The notes under the pieces: model-generated
Told to the model about the DNA's origin: nothing
The model's database searches: none
Seen by the model: only the letters and a program-made list of their open reading frames with translations
Assembly: GCA_036824005.1 (NCBI GenBank)
Contig: DAITBA010000001.1
Span: forward strand, 620,001 to 684,000
Reading direction: 5' to 3'
Origin: DAITBA01 sp036824005
GTDB lineage: Bacteria > Pseudomonadota > Gammaproteobacteria > Burkholderiales > Rhodocyclaceae
Length of the DNA stretch: 64,000 nt
Program-made: the position numbers and the translations under genes
Shown: positions 27,572 through 35,496 of the stretch, piece by piece
How positions within the stretch are numbered: position 1 is the stretch's first letter
Layout of the letters: every line of letters starts with the position of its first letter

Positions 27572-28657
27572 ATGGCCCTGCTGGAGATCCGCAACGTCAC
27601 GCGCCGCTACGGCGCCCTGGTTGCCGTGGATGACGTTACGCTGGACATCGAGGCGGGCGAGTTCTTCACCCTGCTCGGTCCCTCGGGCTGCGGCAAGACG
27701 ACGCTGCTGCGCATGATCGCCGGCTTCGAGCAGCCCGATGCCGGTAGCATTGTCCTCGACGGCGTCGATCTCGCCGCCACGCCGGCCGAGCGGCGCCCGG
27801 TGCACACCGTATTCCAGAGCTACGCCCTGTTCCCGCACATGACGGTGGCGCAGAACGTGGCCTTCCCGCTGAAGATGTCGGGCAAGTCCGTGACGGAGAC
27901 CGCGCGCCGGGTGAGTGAAGTGCTCGACCAGGTGCACCTCGCCGACAAGGCCGACCAGTTTCCCCACGAACTGTCCGGCGGCCAGAAGCAGCGCGTTGCG
28001 CTCGCCCGCGGTATCGTCAATCGGCCGCGCCTGCTGCTCCTCGACGAGCCGCTCGGTGCCCTCGACGCCAAGCTGCGGGTGGAGATGCAGTTCGAGCTGA
28101 TCAAGCTGCAGCGCGACGTCGGCATCACCTTCGTCTTCGTCACCCACGCCCAGCAGGAGGCGCTGGCGCTCTCGCACCGCATCGCCGTGATGAACCGCGG
28201 CCGCATCGAGCAGGTGGACGAGCCCTCGAAGCTCTACGGCATGCCGCGCAGCCGCTTCGTCGCCGATTTCATCGGCAGCATCAATCTCTTTGCCTGCGAG
28301 GTGGTGGAAACAACGGGCGGCCACCTGCGGCTGCACGTAGACCAGCTCGGTGAGGTGATGGCACCGCTAGCAGCAGGCGCGCGGGCGGGGCAGCGCGGGG
28401 CCTTCGCCCTGCGTCCTGAGCAGGCGCGGCTGTGTACCCACGCCGAGCAACCGCACCTGAAAAATCGCTTCACCGGTCGCGTGCGCGACTTTCTCTACAT
28501 CGGCGACGTCACCACCTACATCGTCGATCTGGAAAGCGGCGCGTCGATCCGGGCGCTGCTGCCGAACTCGGCGCCGGGGCGTGCGATGTTCTTTCAGGCG
28601 GGTGATGCCGTTGCGGTGGAGTGGCGCCACGACGCGGGAATCTTCCTCGGTGAATAG
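27572..28657 (+). CDS. potA: Polyamine-type ABC transporter ATP-binding subunit (PotA-like)
   Basis: A 361-residue ATPase of the spermidine/putrescine importer family. It has the Walker A GPSGCGKTT, signature LSGGQKQRVALARG, Walker B LLLLDEP and H-loop VTHAQQEA. The C-terminal TOBE region (about 240-360; LRPEQARLC and VRDFLYIGDVTTYIVD) is that of PotA/PotG-like proteins. It energises uptake through the two permeases that follow, with the first overlapping its stop by 8 bases. The operon order is ATPase, permease, permease, binding protein. The exact amine is not determined by sequence. Confidence 0.93.
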   Translation: MALLEIRNVTRRYGALVAVDDVTLDIEAGEFFTLLGPSGCGKTTLLRMIAGFEQPDAGSIVLDGVDLAATPAERRPVHTVFQSYALFPHMTVAQNVAFPLKMSGKSVTETARRVSEVLDQVHLADKADQFPHELSGGQKQRVALARGIVNRPRLLLLDEPLGALDAKLRVEMQFELIKLQRDVGITFVFVTHAQQEALALSHRIAVMNRGRIEQVDEPSKLYGMPRSRFVADFIGSINLFACEVVETTGGHLRLHVDQLGEVMAPLAAGARAGQRGAFALRPEQARLCTHAEQPHLKNRFTGRVRDFLYIGDVTTYIVDLESGASIRALLPNSAPGRAMFFQAGDAVAVEWRHDAGIFLGE

Positions 28658-29513
28658 CGCGGACCGCGCATCGGCGCTTGGCACGGTGTCGGGCCGCGCC
28701 ATGGCCTGGCTAGTGGGCGGGCCGCCGTTTCTGTTCCTGACGCTGTTCTTCCTGCTGCCGAGCCTCATCATGGTGGTGGCGAGCCTGCGCTTTCCCGGCG
28801 AATACGGCGGATTGGCGCCGCTGGTGGCCGCCCGGCCGGGCGAGGAGGCCGGGCTCACGGTCGAGAACTACGAGGTGTTTCTCGGCGACTGGATCTATGC
28901 CGCGATTTTCGCCAAGTCCTTCGGCGTGGCCGCGCTCACGACGCTCACCTGCCTGGTCATGGCCTACCCCGTGGCGCTGCTCATCGCCCGCAGCCCGAAG
29001 AAGCACCGCGACCTGATGGTGCTGCTGGTCATCCTGCCCTTCGCCAGCAACTTCCTGGTGCGCGTCTATGCCTGGATGATCATCCTCGGTCCGCTCGACC
29101 TGCTGTTCTCGCGCACCGCGGTGATCGTTGGCATGGTCTATGTGCACCTGCCGTTCATGATCCTGCCGCTCTACACCAACCTGGAGAAGCACGACCCCGT
29201 GCTGCTCGACGCCGCCCAGGATCTCGGTGCCAACGCCTGGGCGCGCTTCTGGCGCGTCACCTTCCCGCTGTCGCTGCCCGGCATCTTCTCCGGCGCGGCG
29301 CTGGTGTTCATCCCGGTGCTGGGCATGTTCGCCATTCCCGAAATCCTCGGCGGCAAGGATGATTGGCTGGTGGGCAACATGATCAAGGAATCCTTCCTCG
29401 GCACCCGCGACTGGCCCTTCGGCTCCATGCTCTCCATCATGCTGACGCTGGCCGTGCTTGCGGTGGCGGGTATCGCCGCCTGGCTCGCCCGGGTCGGAGG
29501 CCGGCATGCGTAG
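28650..29513 (+). CDS. potB: Polyamine-type ABC permease (PotB-like)
   Basis: A 287-residue permease with about six helices and the binding-protein-dependent transport EAA-like loop (DAAQDLGANAWARFWRVTFP) that docks on the ATPase. The PotB family assignment follows from the operon and from the sequence around FPGEYGGLAPL and FVRVYAWMIILG-type segments. The start is GTG, overlapping the potA stop by 8 bases (GTGAATAG); an internal ATG at 28701 is the alternative. Its stop overlaps the next permease start. Confidence 0.9.
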   Translation: MNSADRASALGTVSGRAMAWLVGGPPFLFLTLFFLLPSLIMVVASLRFPGEYGGLAPLVAARPGEEAGLTVENYEVFLGDWIYAAIFAKSFGVAALTTLTCLVMAYPVALLIARSPKKHRDLMVLLVILPFASNFLVRVYAWMIILGPLDLLFSRTAVIVGMVYVHLPFMILPLYTNLEKHDPVLLDAAQDLGANAWARFWRVTFPLSLPGIFSGAALVFIPVLGMFAIPEILGGKDDWLVGNMIKESFLGTRDWPFGSMLSIMLTLAVLAVAGIAAWLARVGGRHA

Positions 29514-30285
29514 GTCATCCTGGCTGTGGCTGAGCGCCGGTGCGGTGTATGCCTTTCTCTACGTGCCGCTGGCGGTGGTGGTGGCGTTCTCCTTCAACGA
29601 CTCGAAGCTCTCCGCCGAGTGGGTCGGCTTCACCCTCGACTGGTACGCGAAACTCTACGACGACGAGGAGATGCTGCTGGCCGCGCGCAATTCGCTCTTC
29701 ATCGCCCTGGTTGCCTCGGCAGTCGCCACCGTGCTCGGCACCATGGCCGGCGTCGCCATCCACCGTTACCGGCTGCGCCTGCTCCTGCCCATGGTGCTCA
29801 CGCCCGTGGCCATGCCGGAGATCCTGCTCGGCGTGTCGCTGCTCATTTTCTTCATCTCGGTGTTCGGCCAGGAGTCGCTCGGCCTGCTCACGGTCATCCT
29901 CGCCCACATCACCTTCTGCATCGGTTTCGTCGCCATCATCGTGCGCGCCCGTCTGTCCGGAATGGACGAGAGTATCTTCGAGGCGGCACGCGACCTGGGT
30001 GCGACGCCCTGGCAGGGCTTCCGCCTCATCACCCTGCCGCTCATCATGCCGGCGGTGGTCGCCGGCTTCCTCATGTCCTTCACCCTGTCCATCGACGATT
30101 TCGTTGTTACATTTTTCACCGCCGGCGTGGGCGTGAAGACCTTGCCGTTGACCATCTACTCCATGATCAAGATCGCCGTGACGCCGGAGGTGAATGCCAT
30201 CTCGACCCTGCTCATGGCACTGACGCTGGCGATGATCGCGGCCGCTTCGCGCATTGCGCCGGAGGTGATCAAGGGGCGGGGGTGA
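29506..30285 (+). CDS. potC: Polyamine-type ABC permease (PotC-like)
   Basis: A 259-residue permease with about six helices and a typical EAA loop (FEAARDLGATPWQGFRLITLP). Conserved PotC features are FSFNDSKLSAEWVGFTL near the N-terminus and SIDDFVVTFFTAGVGVKTLP near the C-terminus. The ATG overlaps the potB stop (ATGCGTAG) and CGGAGG lies five bases upstream. Its own stop overlaps the presumed GTG start of the binding-protein gene. Confidence 0.91.
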   Translation: MRRSSWLWLSAGAVYAFLYVPLAVVVAFSFNDSKLSAEWVGFTLDWYAKLYDDEEMLLAARNSLFIALVASAVATVLGTMAGVAIHRYRLRLLLPMVLTPVAMPEILLGVSLLIFFISVFGQESLGLLTVILAHITFCIGFVAIIVRARLSGMDESIFEAARDLGATPWQGFRLITLPLIMPAVVAGFLMSFTLSIDDFVVTFFTAGVGVKTLPLTIYSMIKIAVTPEVNAISTLLMALTLAMIAAASRIAPEVIKGRG

Positions 30286-31403
30286 AAGTGCGGCGCACCA
30301 CAGAGACACAGAGGCTCAGAGGGTTTCACAGAGACATGCTCTGTGTGATTTTCTCAGTGATTTTGTGTCTCATTGGTTCCGGCATTGCCCTGGCGCAGCA
30401 AAACGCTCTCTACCTCTACAACTGGAACAACTACATCTCCGAGGAGACGGTGGCGCGCTTCGAGGCGGTTTGCCACTGCCAGCTCAAGCAGGACTACTAC
30501 TCCAGCAACGAGGAGATGTTGGCCAAGCTGGCCGCCGGGGCCGCGGGTTATGACATTCTGGTGCCGACCGGCAACGCGGTGGAGACGCTCATCCGCCAGG
30601 GTGCGCTGCGGCCGGTCGACAAGTCGCTGCTTCCGCATCTCGCCAACCTCAAGCCGGAGTTTCTCGACTCGTCCTTCGATCCCGGCAACCGATATTCGGT
30701 GCCCTACGCCTACTCCATCACCCTGCTCGGCTACAACGAGCAGAAGATGCGCGAGCTGGGTCTGCCGACGGACACCTGGGCAGTGATCTTCGAGCCGCGC
30801 TACCTGGAGAGGCTCAAGGGCAAGGTGACGGTGCTGGACGACCAGCGCGAGCTGATCGGCGCCGCCCTGACGTACCTCGGATATTCGGTGAACGAAGTCG
30901 ATCCGGCGCGCCTGCGGGAAGCCCGCGATCTGATCCTGCACGCCAAGCCCTACTGGGCGGCGTTCAATGCCTCCAGCTACATCAAGGAGCTGACCATCGG
31001 TAATATCTGGCTTGCCCACGGCTACTCCAACGACATGTTCCAGGCGCAGCTGGACGCGCGCAAGGCGCGGCGGCCGTTCTCGATCGGCTATGCGATGCCC
31101 AGGGAGGGCGCAGTGCTGGCGGTGGATTCCATGGTGCTGCACAACAGCGGCCGGCGGCCCGACTTGGCGCACCGCTTCATCGACTTCATGCTCGAGGGTC
31201 GTAACTCCGCCGATCTCACCAACCTCATCGGCTCCGGCAATCCCAATGCCGATGCCATGGGCTACATCCGCGACGAGATCAAGGCGAATCCGGCGGTCTT
31301 TCCCGATGCCGAGGCGAGCCGCCGGCTGGAAATGGTGAAAGACCACGATCGGCGCACGCGCCGCCTGATGAATCGCCTTTGGACAGAAATCAAGGTGCGC
31401 TGA
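30282..31403 (+). CDS. potD: Polyamine-type ABC substrate-binding protein (PotD/PotF-like), 5' end rebuilt by a repeat
   Basis: A 373-residue periplasmic binding protein (spermidine/putrescine type; LYLYNWNNYISEETVARFE at the mature N-terminus). The hydrophobic core of its signal peptide (MLCVIFSVILCLIGSGIALA) and the adjoining Met at 30336 are encoded by a copy of the dispersed inverted repeat. Two starts are possible. GTG 30282 overlaps the permease stop and has AAGGGGCGG just upstream; it gives an 18-residue basic extension. ATG 30336 gives a standard short signal peptide but sits in the loop of a 7-bp hairpin (CACAGAG/CTCTGTG). GTG 30282 is chosen on the ribosome site. Confidence 0.88.
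   Translation: MKVRRTTETQRLRGFHRDMLCVIFSVILCLIGSGIALAQQNALYLYNWNNYISEETVARFEAVCHCQLKQDYYSSNEEMLAKLAAGAAGYDILVPTGNAVETLIRQGALRPVDKSLLPHLANLKPEFLDSSFDPGNRYSVPYAYSITLLGYNEQKMRELGLPTDTWAVIFEPRYLERLKGKVTVLDDQRELIGAALTYLGYSVNEVDPARLREARDLILHAKPYWAAFNASSYIKELTIGNIWLAHGYSNDMFQAQLDARKARRPFSIGYAMPREGAVLAVDSMVLHNSGRRPDLAHRFIDFMLEGRNSADLTNLIGSGNPNADAMGYIRDEIKANPAVFPDAEASRRLEMVKDHDRRTRRLMNRLWTEIKVR
30296..30377. repeat. Dispersed inverted-repeat element, copy 3 (inside potD 5' end)
   Basis: Left arm ACCACAGAGACACAGAGGCT; right arm is the complement of a diverged ACCAATGAGACACAAAATCA, about 82 bases end to end. It lies wholly within the potD reading frame. A perfect inner hairpin, CACAGAG-ACATG-CTCTGTG (30327-30345), puts an ATG in its loop. 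The arms are of a slightly different subtype (CAGAGACAC instead of CAGAGGACAC). Confidence 0.65.
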
Positions 31404-31491
31404 GCTGCGCCGACGCGCGGGGCGATCTTCGGCGAGGCTGCGCCCGGACGTGCGCCGCGAATACAATGCCAGCTACGAAGGGGAACTGGCG

Positions 31492-31701
31492 ATGATGGGA
31501 GCGTTGACCTGGCTGCTCGTATTCCAGCTCGCGGGTGAGGTGATCGTGCAGGGCTTCGGACTGCCGGTGCCCGGGCCGGCCGTGGGAATGCTGTTCCTGC
31601 TGATCGCACTCGTGCTGCGCGACGGGTGTCCCGAAGCGCTACGCTACATGGCCCACGTGCCGCTGTCGCTCGTGGCGCGATTCGTCGGGGCGCGTGGCTG
31701 A
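31492..31701 (+). pseudogene. Truncated CidA/LrgA-family protein
   Basis: A 69-residue frame that matches only the N-terminal half of CidA/LrgA holin-like proteins: GALTWLLVFQLAGEVIVQGF, then VPGPAVGMLFLLIALVLRDG. The family normally has about 115-130 residues and a second half with SLLFVPAGVGVM-type helices; here it ends in SLVARFVGARG. It may be a broken gene or a shortened coupled leader peptide. Its TGA overlaps the ATG of the VanZ-like gene (TGATG). The start could be ATG 31492 or 31495; an in-frame upstream GTG at 31450 is less likely. Confidence 0.55.
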
Positions 31702-32765
31702 TGGCGCGGCGCGACGAAGGCAGGCTGACGCGCTATCTCGCGCTCGGCTACGCATTGCTGGTGGTCTACGCCAGCCTGCATCCCTTCGCCGGCTGGCAGG
31801 ACAAGAGCGCGGTGATGTGGGAATTCCTGTTTGCTCGCTGGCCGCGCTACACGACCGTGTTCGACATCGCGGTGAATATCCTCGTTTATGTGCCGCTGGG
31901 ATTTCTGCTCGTGCCGGCGCTGCGTCCGCCGCTCGACCGCGCGACGTCGGCGACGGTGGCGCTGCTGCTGGCCGGCGCCCTCAGTTTCACGATGGAACTG
32001 GCGCAGAATTTCCTGCCCAGCCGCGTGCCGTCCAACCTGGATCTCGGCTGCAACATTCTCGGCGGCCTGCTCGGCGTCATCGCAGGTGCCCGATGGGGCG
32101 CTGCGCTGCGCGATGGCGGCCTGCTGCATCGCTGGCGTGAGCAGCTGTTCGCGCCCGGCAAGGCGGGGGACTTCGGCCTGATGCTGCTCGGGCTGTGGCT
32201 GCTCACCCAGCTCAATCCGGAAATCATGCTCTTCGGCAATGGCGACCTGCGCGCCCTGTTCGATCTGGAGGCGCCGTTCCCCTATTCGGCGGAGGCGATC
32301 CAGGCGATCGAACTGGCCGTGGCTGCGTCGAGCATGGTCGGCGTCGGCGTCATTCTGTGGGGGCAGTTGCGCGCGCCGTCACCGGCGTTCATCGTCGGAT
32401 TCTTCCTGCTGGCGCTGGCCATCAAGGTAACGGCGATGGCGGTGCTCATCGACGCCGACCATGCCGGTCACTGGATCACGCCCGGCAACCTGGTCGGCAT
32501 CGCCTGCGGCGCGGTGGCACTGTTCCTGGGTATCGTGCTGCCTCGTACCATGCAGCAGATGGTCGCCTCCCTGTCGCTGCTCATGGCCACGGCCCTGGCG
32601 AACCTGGCGCCCGAAAACCCCTACCTGACCGCCTCGCTGCATGTCTGGCACCAGGGCCACTTCCTCAATTTCAACGGCTTGACGCGGCTGACCTCGGCTT
32701 TCTGGCCCTTCCTCGCCATGGCCTTCGTGATTGTCGCCGGCGCGCAGCGCAACGCCCGCGAGTGA
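31701..32765 (+). CDS. VanZ-like family membrane protein
   Basis: A 354-residue integral membrane protein. The N-terminal 150 residues are VanZ-like (LLVVYASLHPFAGWQD, then FDIAVNILVYVPLGFLLVPAL, then SFTMELAQNFLPSRVPSNLDLGCNILGGLLG), and the C-terminal half adds more helices. VanZ-like proteins are of uncertain biochemical role; some affect teicoplanin resistance or cell-surface phenotype. Translation is coupled to the preceding CidA/LrgA fragment through TGATG. No van-type resistance genes are near, so no antibiotic phenotype should be assumed. Confidence 0.85.
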   Translation: MARRDEGRLTRYLALGYALLVVYASLHPFAGWQDKSAVMWEFLFARWPRYTTVFDIAVNILVYVPLGFLLVPALRPPLDRATSATVALLLAGALSFTMELAQNFLPSRVPSNLDLGCNILGGLLGVIAGARWGAALRDGGLLHRWREQLFAPGKAGDFGLMLLGLWLLTQLNPEIMLFGNGDLRALFDLEAPFPYSAEAIQAIELAVAASSMVGVGVILWGQLRAPSPAFIVGFFLLALAIKVTAMAVLIDADHAGHWITPGNLVGIACGAVALFLGIVLPRTMQQMVASLSLLMATALANLAPENPYLTASLHVWHQGHFLNFNGLTRLTSAFWPFLAMAFVIVAGAQRNARE

Positions 32766-32801
32766 ATCGCGGATCAAGAAATCAACCGCAAGATCCTAAT
32801 C

Positions 32802-32934
32802 CACCGCAGAGGACACGGAGGACACAGCGGGAGATCAGGGGGATGCGAACGTCAGAGGACTTGATCATCAGCCGAATAGTGATGTCTGCTCTGCAAGCTG
32901 TCCTGCCTCTGCGTCCTCTGTGTCCTCCGCGGTG
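32802..32934. repeat. Dispersed inverted-repeat element, copy 4
   Basis: Left arm CACCGCAGAGGACACGGAGG; right arm is the complement of CTCACCGCGGAGGACACAGA. About 133 bases, with a unique centre of about 65 bases. It fills most of the gap between the VanZ-like gene and the convergent lipoprotein gene, and its arms closely match copy 1. Confidence 0.8.
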
Positions 32935-32951
32935 AGCCGCCGTTTCTGGAC

Positions 32952-33455
32952 TCAATGGGAGAACAGCTCCCGGTCATACTCCCGTATGGCGATCTTCTGC
33001 CGGACGACGCCGCGCTCGTCGAAACCGACGTGGAACTGGGAGGAATAACCCCAGGCATCGCGAAAGCGATAGTCCCAGACCGTTTCCCGGCGCCGCTCGA
33101 AGTAAATGGTACGCGCCGGCGTGCCGATCAATCGCTGTACCTGCTGCTGCGTGGTCTTGCCGACGTCGATGCGCGCGAAGTGTTCCTCGTCGAGCACTTG
33201 CTCGATGCCGTGCAGCTGGCCGCTGCCGTCCACGCGCACCATGAAGGTGTGATATCCGAGCGGTCCGCGGGTGTACTCCCAGACTTCGCCCCCGTTGGCG
33301 TCGGGGTAGACGTTGCGCGGCGCCCCCATGGTGGCACGCACGTCGTTGGCCGTGGTGACGCCCGGTGTCAGTCCCGATCCGCTGTAGGCGGCGCAGCCGG
33401 CGAGCGTCGCGGCAGCGATGCACGCGATGGCACGGGCGCAAATTCGGAGGTTCAA
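32952..33455 (-). CDS. Small BamE/SmpA-like lipoprotein
   Basis: A 167-residue predicted outer-membrane lipoprotein. The signal peptide ends in the lipobox LAGC (about residues 15-18). The mature part opens GLTPGVTTANDVRATMGAPR, and a second copy reads ARIDVGKTTQQQVQRLIGTPA; both resemble the BamE/SmpA-OmlA repeat motif G-x-t-x-x-x-v-x-x-x-x-G-x-P. The start is TTG, with AAGGAGA nine bases upstream. TTGA overlaps the stop of the SagB-like gene. Function is unknown; a structural or envelope-assembly role is likely from the family. Confidence 0.8.
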   Translation of the reverse strand: MNLRICARAIACIAAATLAGCAAYSGSGLTPGVTTANDVRATMGAPRNVYPDANGGEVWEYTRGPLGYHTFMVRVDGSGQLHGIEQVLDEEHFARIDVGKTTQQQVQRLIGTPARTIYFERRRETVWDYRFRDAWGYSSQFHVGFDERGVVRQKIAIREYDRELFSH

Positions 33456-35164
33456 GTTTTCTCTCCTTGCGATGCCAAGTGAGTACGCTGCGCGGCGTAG
33501 GGCGGCTGCGTTGTCAGGCGCCGGTCGTCCACTGGCGCGCCGATGGTGAAATGGTACAGGCTCTGCCAGGCCAGGTCGGCCACGCCGAGCAACTCGTGCA
33601 TCTCGTCGTCGAAAAAACAACCGATGCCGGTGCCGCGCAGCCCGGCGGCCTCAGCCTCGAGGTAGAGCACCTGGCCAATCATGCCGCACTCCCAATAAAG
33701 CTGCCGGTAGCGCCAGGGTTGCGCGGCGACGCCGGTGAAGTTCGCCAGCATGCCGAGCGAGAAGCAGGAATCGGCGGCGATGTCCTGATGGCAGGAGATG
33801 AGCTGCGCCAACTGGCGCATATCGCCGGGCGCCAACAAATACAAGGGCAGATGGTCGGGCTCGCACTTGCGCCACAGCCACTCAGCGCGCAGGCCGCATC
33901 GCAACGCCTCGAGCGCTTTCTGGTCGCGCAGCAGCAGGTACAAACCGGGCTCCACGCCGCGCACCCGATGCACGAACAGGGCCAGGTGCACCGCCGGCGC
34001 CCACGGCCAAGCGGGCCAAGGGGGCACCTCGGGTCGCGGCAAGGTGGCGTCGAGCAGCGCGTGAAAGGCGTCCGCAGCCATCGTCGTCACGCCGTCGAAG
34101 GCGACGGCACTACGGCGTTGGCGCATCAGGTGGGCGGCGGTCGCCTCGCATCCCGTGGCCAGAGGCGGTGCAGGCCGGGGTGCGGGCCGCGACGCGGTCG
34201 CGGTTGTGCGCGGCTTGAGTGTCGCGACGTGGGCGTCCTCGATCTCGTTCCAGCGCACGTGCGACGGACTCAGGCAATTGGCGTGGCCGTGCCAAGTCGC
34301 CGTCTCGATGCCGCGCAGAAGTCGCGGTGCGTCGCCGACGGCGTCGCCGGCGCCGATCCACAGCAGTACGTCGGCGGCCTCCATTTCCTCGGCGATGAAG
34401 CCGTCGTCGCGATCGGTACCGATCAGCCGCGCCAGTTCCCCATCGCCTATCGCCGTTGCCACAGCGACCCGCCATCCAAGCGCTGCGGCGGCGTAGGCAA
34501 TGGCGGTTATGGCATGGCCGCAATCGTGTTGACAATAGCGGAAGGCGCGCATGCCGTACTTCCATGCCTCGCGCCAGTGGATGGATGCGAGCGCGACGTA
34601 GAAGCCGCCGGGCGCGAACGCCTCGTCCCAGTCCGGCGCGTTCACCGATGCGCGCTGCTCGAGAACATGGTCACGGCTCAGGTAGTGATGGACACCGGCA
34701 GCGATGCCCGGCAAGGTCGCCGTAATCAAGTAGCTCTCGGTTGGGTGCAGATTGCCGCTCGATGGGTTGCAGCGCAGCGCCCAGCGGCTGCCGCGATACT
34801 CCTTCCACGCCGACAGCGCGAGGGAAAGCTCAAACAAGATCGCCACGTCGGCCAGGTCGAAGGGCGCGGGTGGCGGTAGCGCGCCGCCGCGCAGTGCTTC
34901 GAAGCGAATCGCAAGCTCATCGGCGCGCAGCGGCAACACCATGCGTGGCGCGCCGGCGTAGGTGCGAAAGGGGTCGGGCTGACTCGCCCAATCGAGATAG
35001 CCGGGGCCCGGCGCGTAGCGGTCGAGCCGATGCTTGCTGCGCTGGTGGTAGTCGAGGATGTTCAAGTGCGTGGCGGGAAGGGCGAGCAATCCATTGTAGC
35101 GCCCGGCTCGGCGTGCCGGCGATTGTTCGCCGGCGCTCCGGGACGAATCGCTATAATCTGCCAT
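33452..35164 (-). CDS. SagB/ThcOx-family dehydrogenase, tandem nitroreductase
   Basis: A 570-residue protein of two linked nitroreductase (FMN) domains, about 60-310 and 345-545. The first half has LRCNPSSGNLHPTESYLIT, the SagB-type flavin-binding segment. The second has SCFSLGMLANFTGVAAQPWRYRQLYWECGM. SagB/ThcOx members oxidise azoline to azole in thiazole/oxazole-modified peptides, but no YcaO, cyclodehydratase or precursor gene lies nearby. Here the substrate is unknown. The start ATG at 35164 diverges from the ferredoxin gene; the two share about 30 bases of upstream region. Its stop overlaps the TTG of the lipoprotein gene. Confidence 0.85.
   Translation of the reverse strand: MADYSDSSRSAGEQSPARRAGRYNGLLALPATHLNILDYHQRSKHRLDRYAPGPGYLDWASQPDPFRTYAGAPRMVLPLRADELAIRFEALRGGALPPPAPFDLADVAILFELSLALSAWKEYRGSRWALRCNPSSGNLHPTESYLITATLPGIAAGVHHYLSRDHVLEQRASVNAPDWDEAFAPGGFYVALASIHWREAWKYGMRAFRYCQHDCGHAITAIAYAAAALGWRVAVATAIGDGELARLIGTDRDDGFIAEEMEAADVLLWIGAGDAVGDAPRLLRGIETATWHGHANCLSPSHVRWNEIEDAHVATLKPRTTATASRPAPRPAPPLATGCEATAAHLMRQRRSAVAFDGVTTMAADAFHALLDATLPRPEVPPWPAWPWAPAVHLALFVHRVRGVEPGLYLLLRDQKALEALRCGLRAEWLWRKCEPDHLPLYLLAPGDMRQLAQLISCHQDIAADSCFSLGMLANFTGVAAQPWRYRQLYWECGMIGQVLYLEAEAAGLRGTGIGCFFDDEMHELLGVADLAWQSLYHFTIGAPVDDRRLTTQPPYAAQRTHLASQGEKT
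35152..35157 (+). promoter_or_regulatory. -10 element for the ferredoxin operon
   Basis: A perfect TATAAT with a predicted start site near 35164. It leaves a leader of about 26 bases to GTG 35191 but almost none to GTG 35167, supporting the later start. No good -35 hexamer was found. It overlaps the first codons of the divergent SagB-like gene. Confidence 0.5.
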
Positions 35165-35190
35165 TCGTGTTTCCTTCGGGGCGTGTCGCC

Positions 35191-35496
35191 GTGTATTTCA
35201 AACACCATGTCTTCTTCTGCTGCAACCAGCGCGAGCCCGGCGCCACCTGCTGCAACAACCGCGGCGCTAGTGAGCTGCGCGGCTATGCCAAGGACCGCAT
35301 CAAGGAACTGCAGCTCAAGGGCAAGGGCAAAGTGCGCATCAACTCGGCCGGCTGCATGGATCGCTGCGACGAGGGGCCGGTGCTCGTCGTCTATCCCGAG
35401 GGCATCTGGTACACCTACCTGGACAAGGAAGACATCGACGAGATCATCAACGAGCATCTGCTCGCCGGCCGGATCGTCGAACGGCTAAGGATATGA
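35191..35496 (+). CDS. Thioredoxin-like [2Fe-2S] ferredoxin
   Basis: A 101-residue thioredoxin-fold ferredoxin. The N-terminus YFKHHVFFCCNQREPGATCC and the later GCMDRCDEGPVLVVYPEG supply the cysteines for a [2Fe-2S] cluster. This family often accompanies dehydrogenases or assembly proteins and moves single electrons. GTG at 35191 gives the usual MYFKHHVFFC opening and fits the promoter; GTG 35167 would add eight residues. Its stop overlaps the next gene's ATG (ATGA), so translation is coupled to the alpha/beta hydrolase. Confidence 0.88.
   Translation: MYFKHHVFFCCNQREPGATCCNNRGASELRGYAKDRIKELQLKGKGKVRINSAGCMDRCDEGPVLVVYPEGIWYTYLDKEDIDEIINEHLLAGRIVERLRI

Noticed and set aside
31701..32765. 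Glycopeptide resistance gene (vanZ)
   Set aside because: No other van genes are nearby and the protein is more than twice the length of VanZ; VanZ-like domains are common without resistance.
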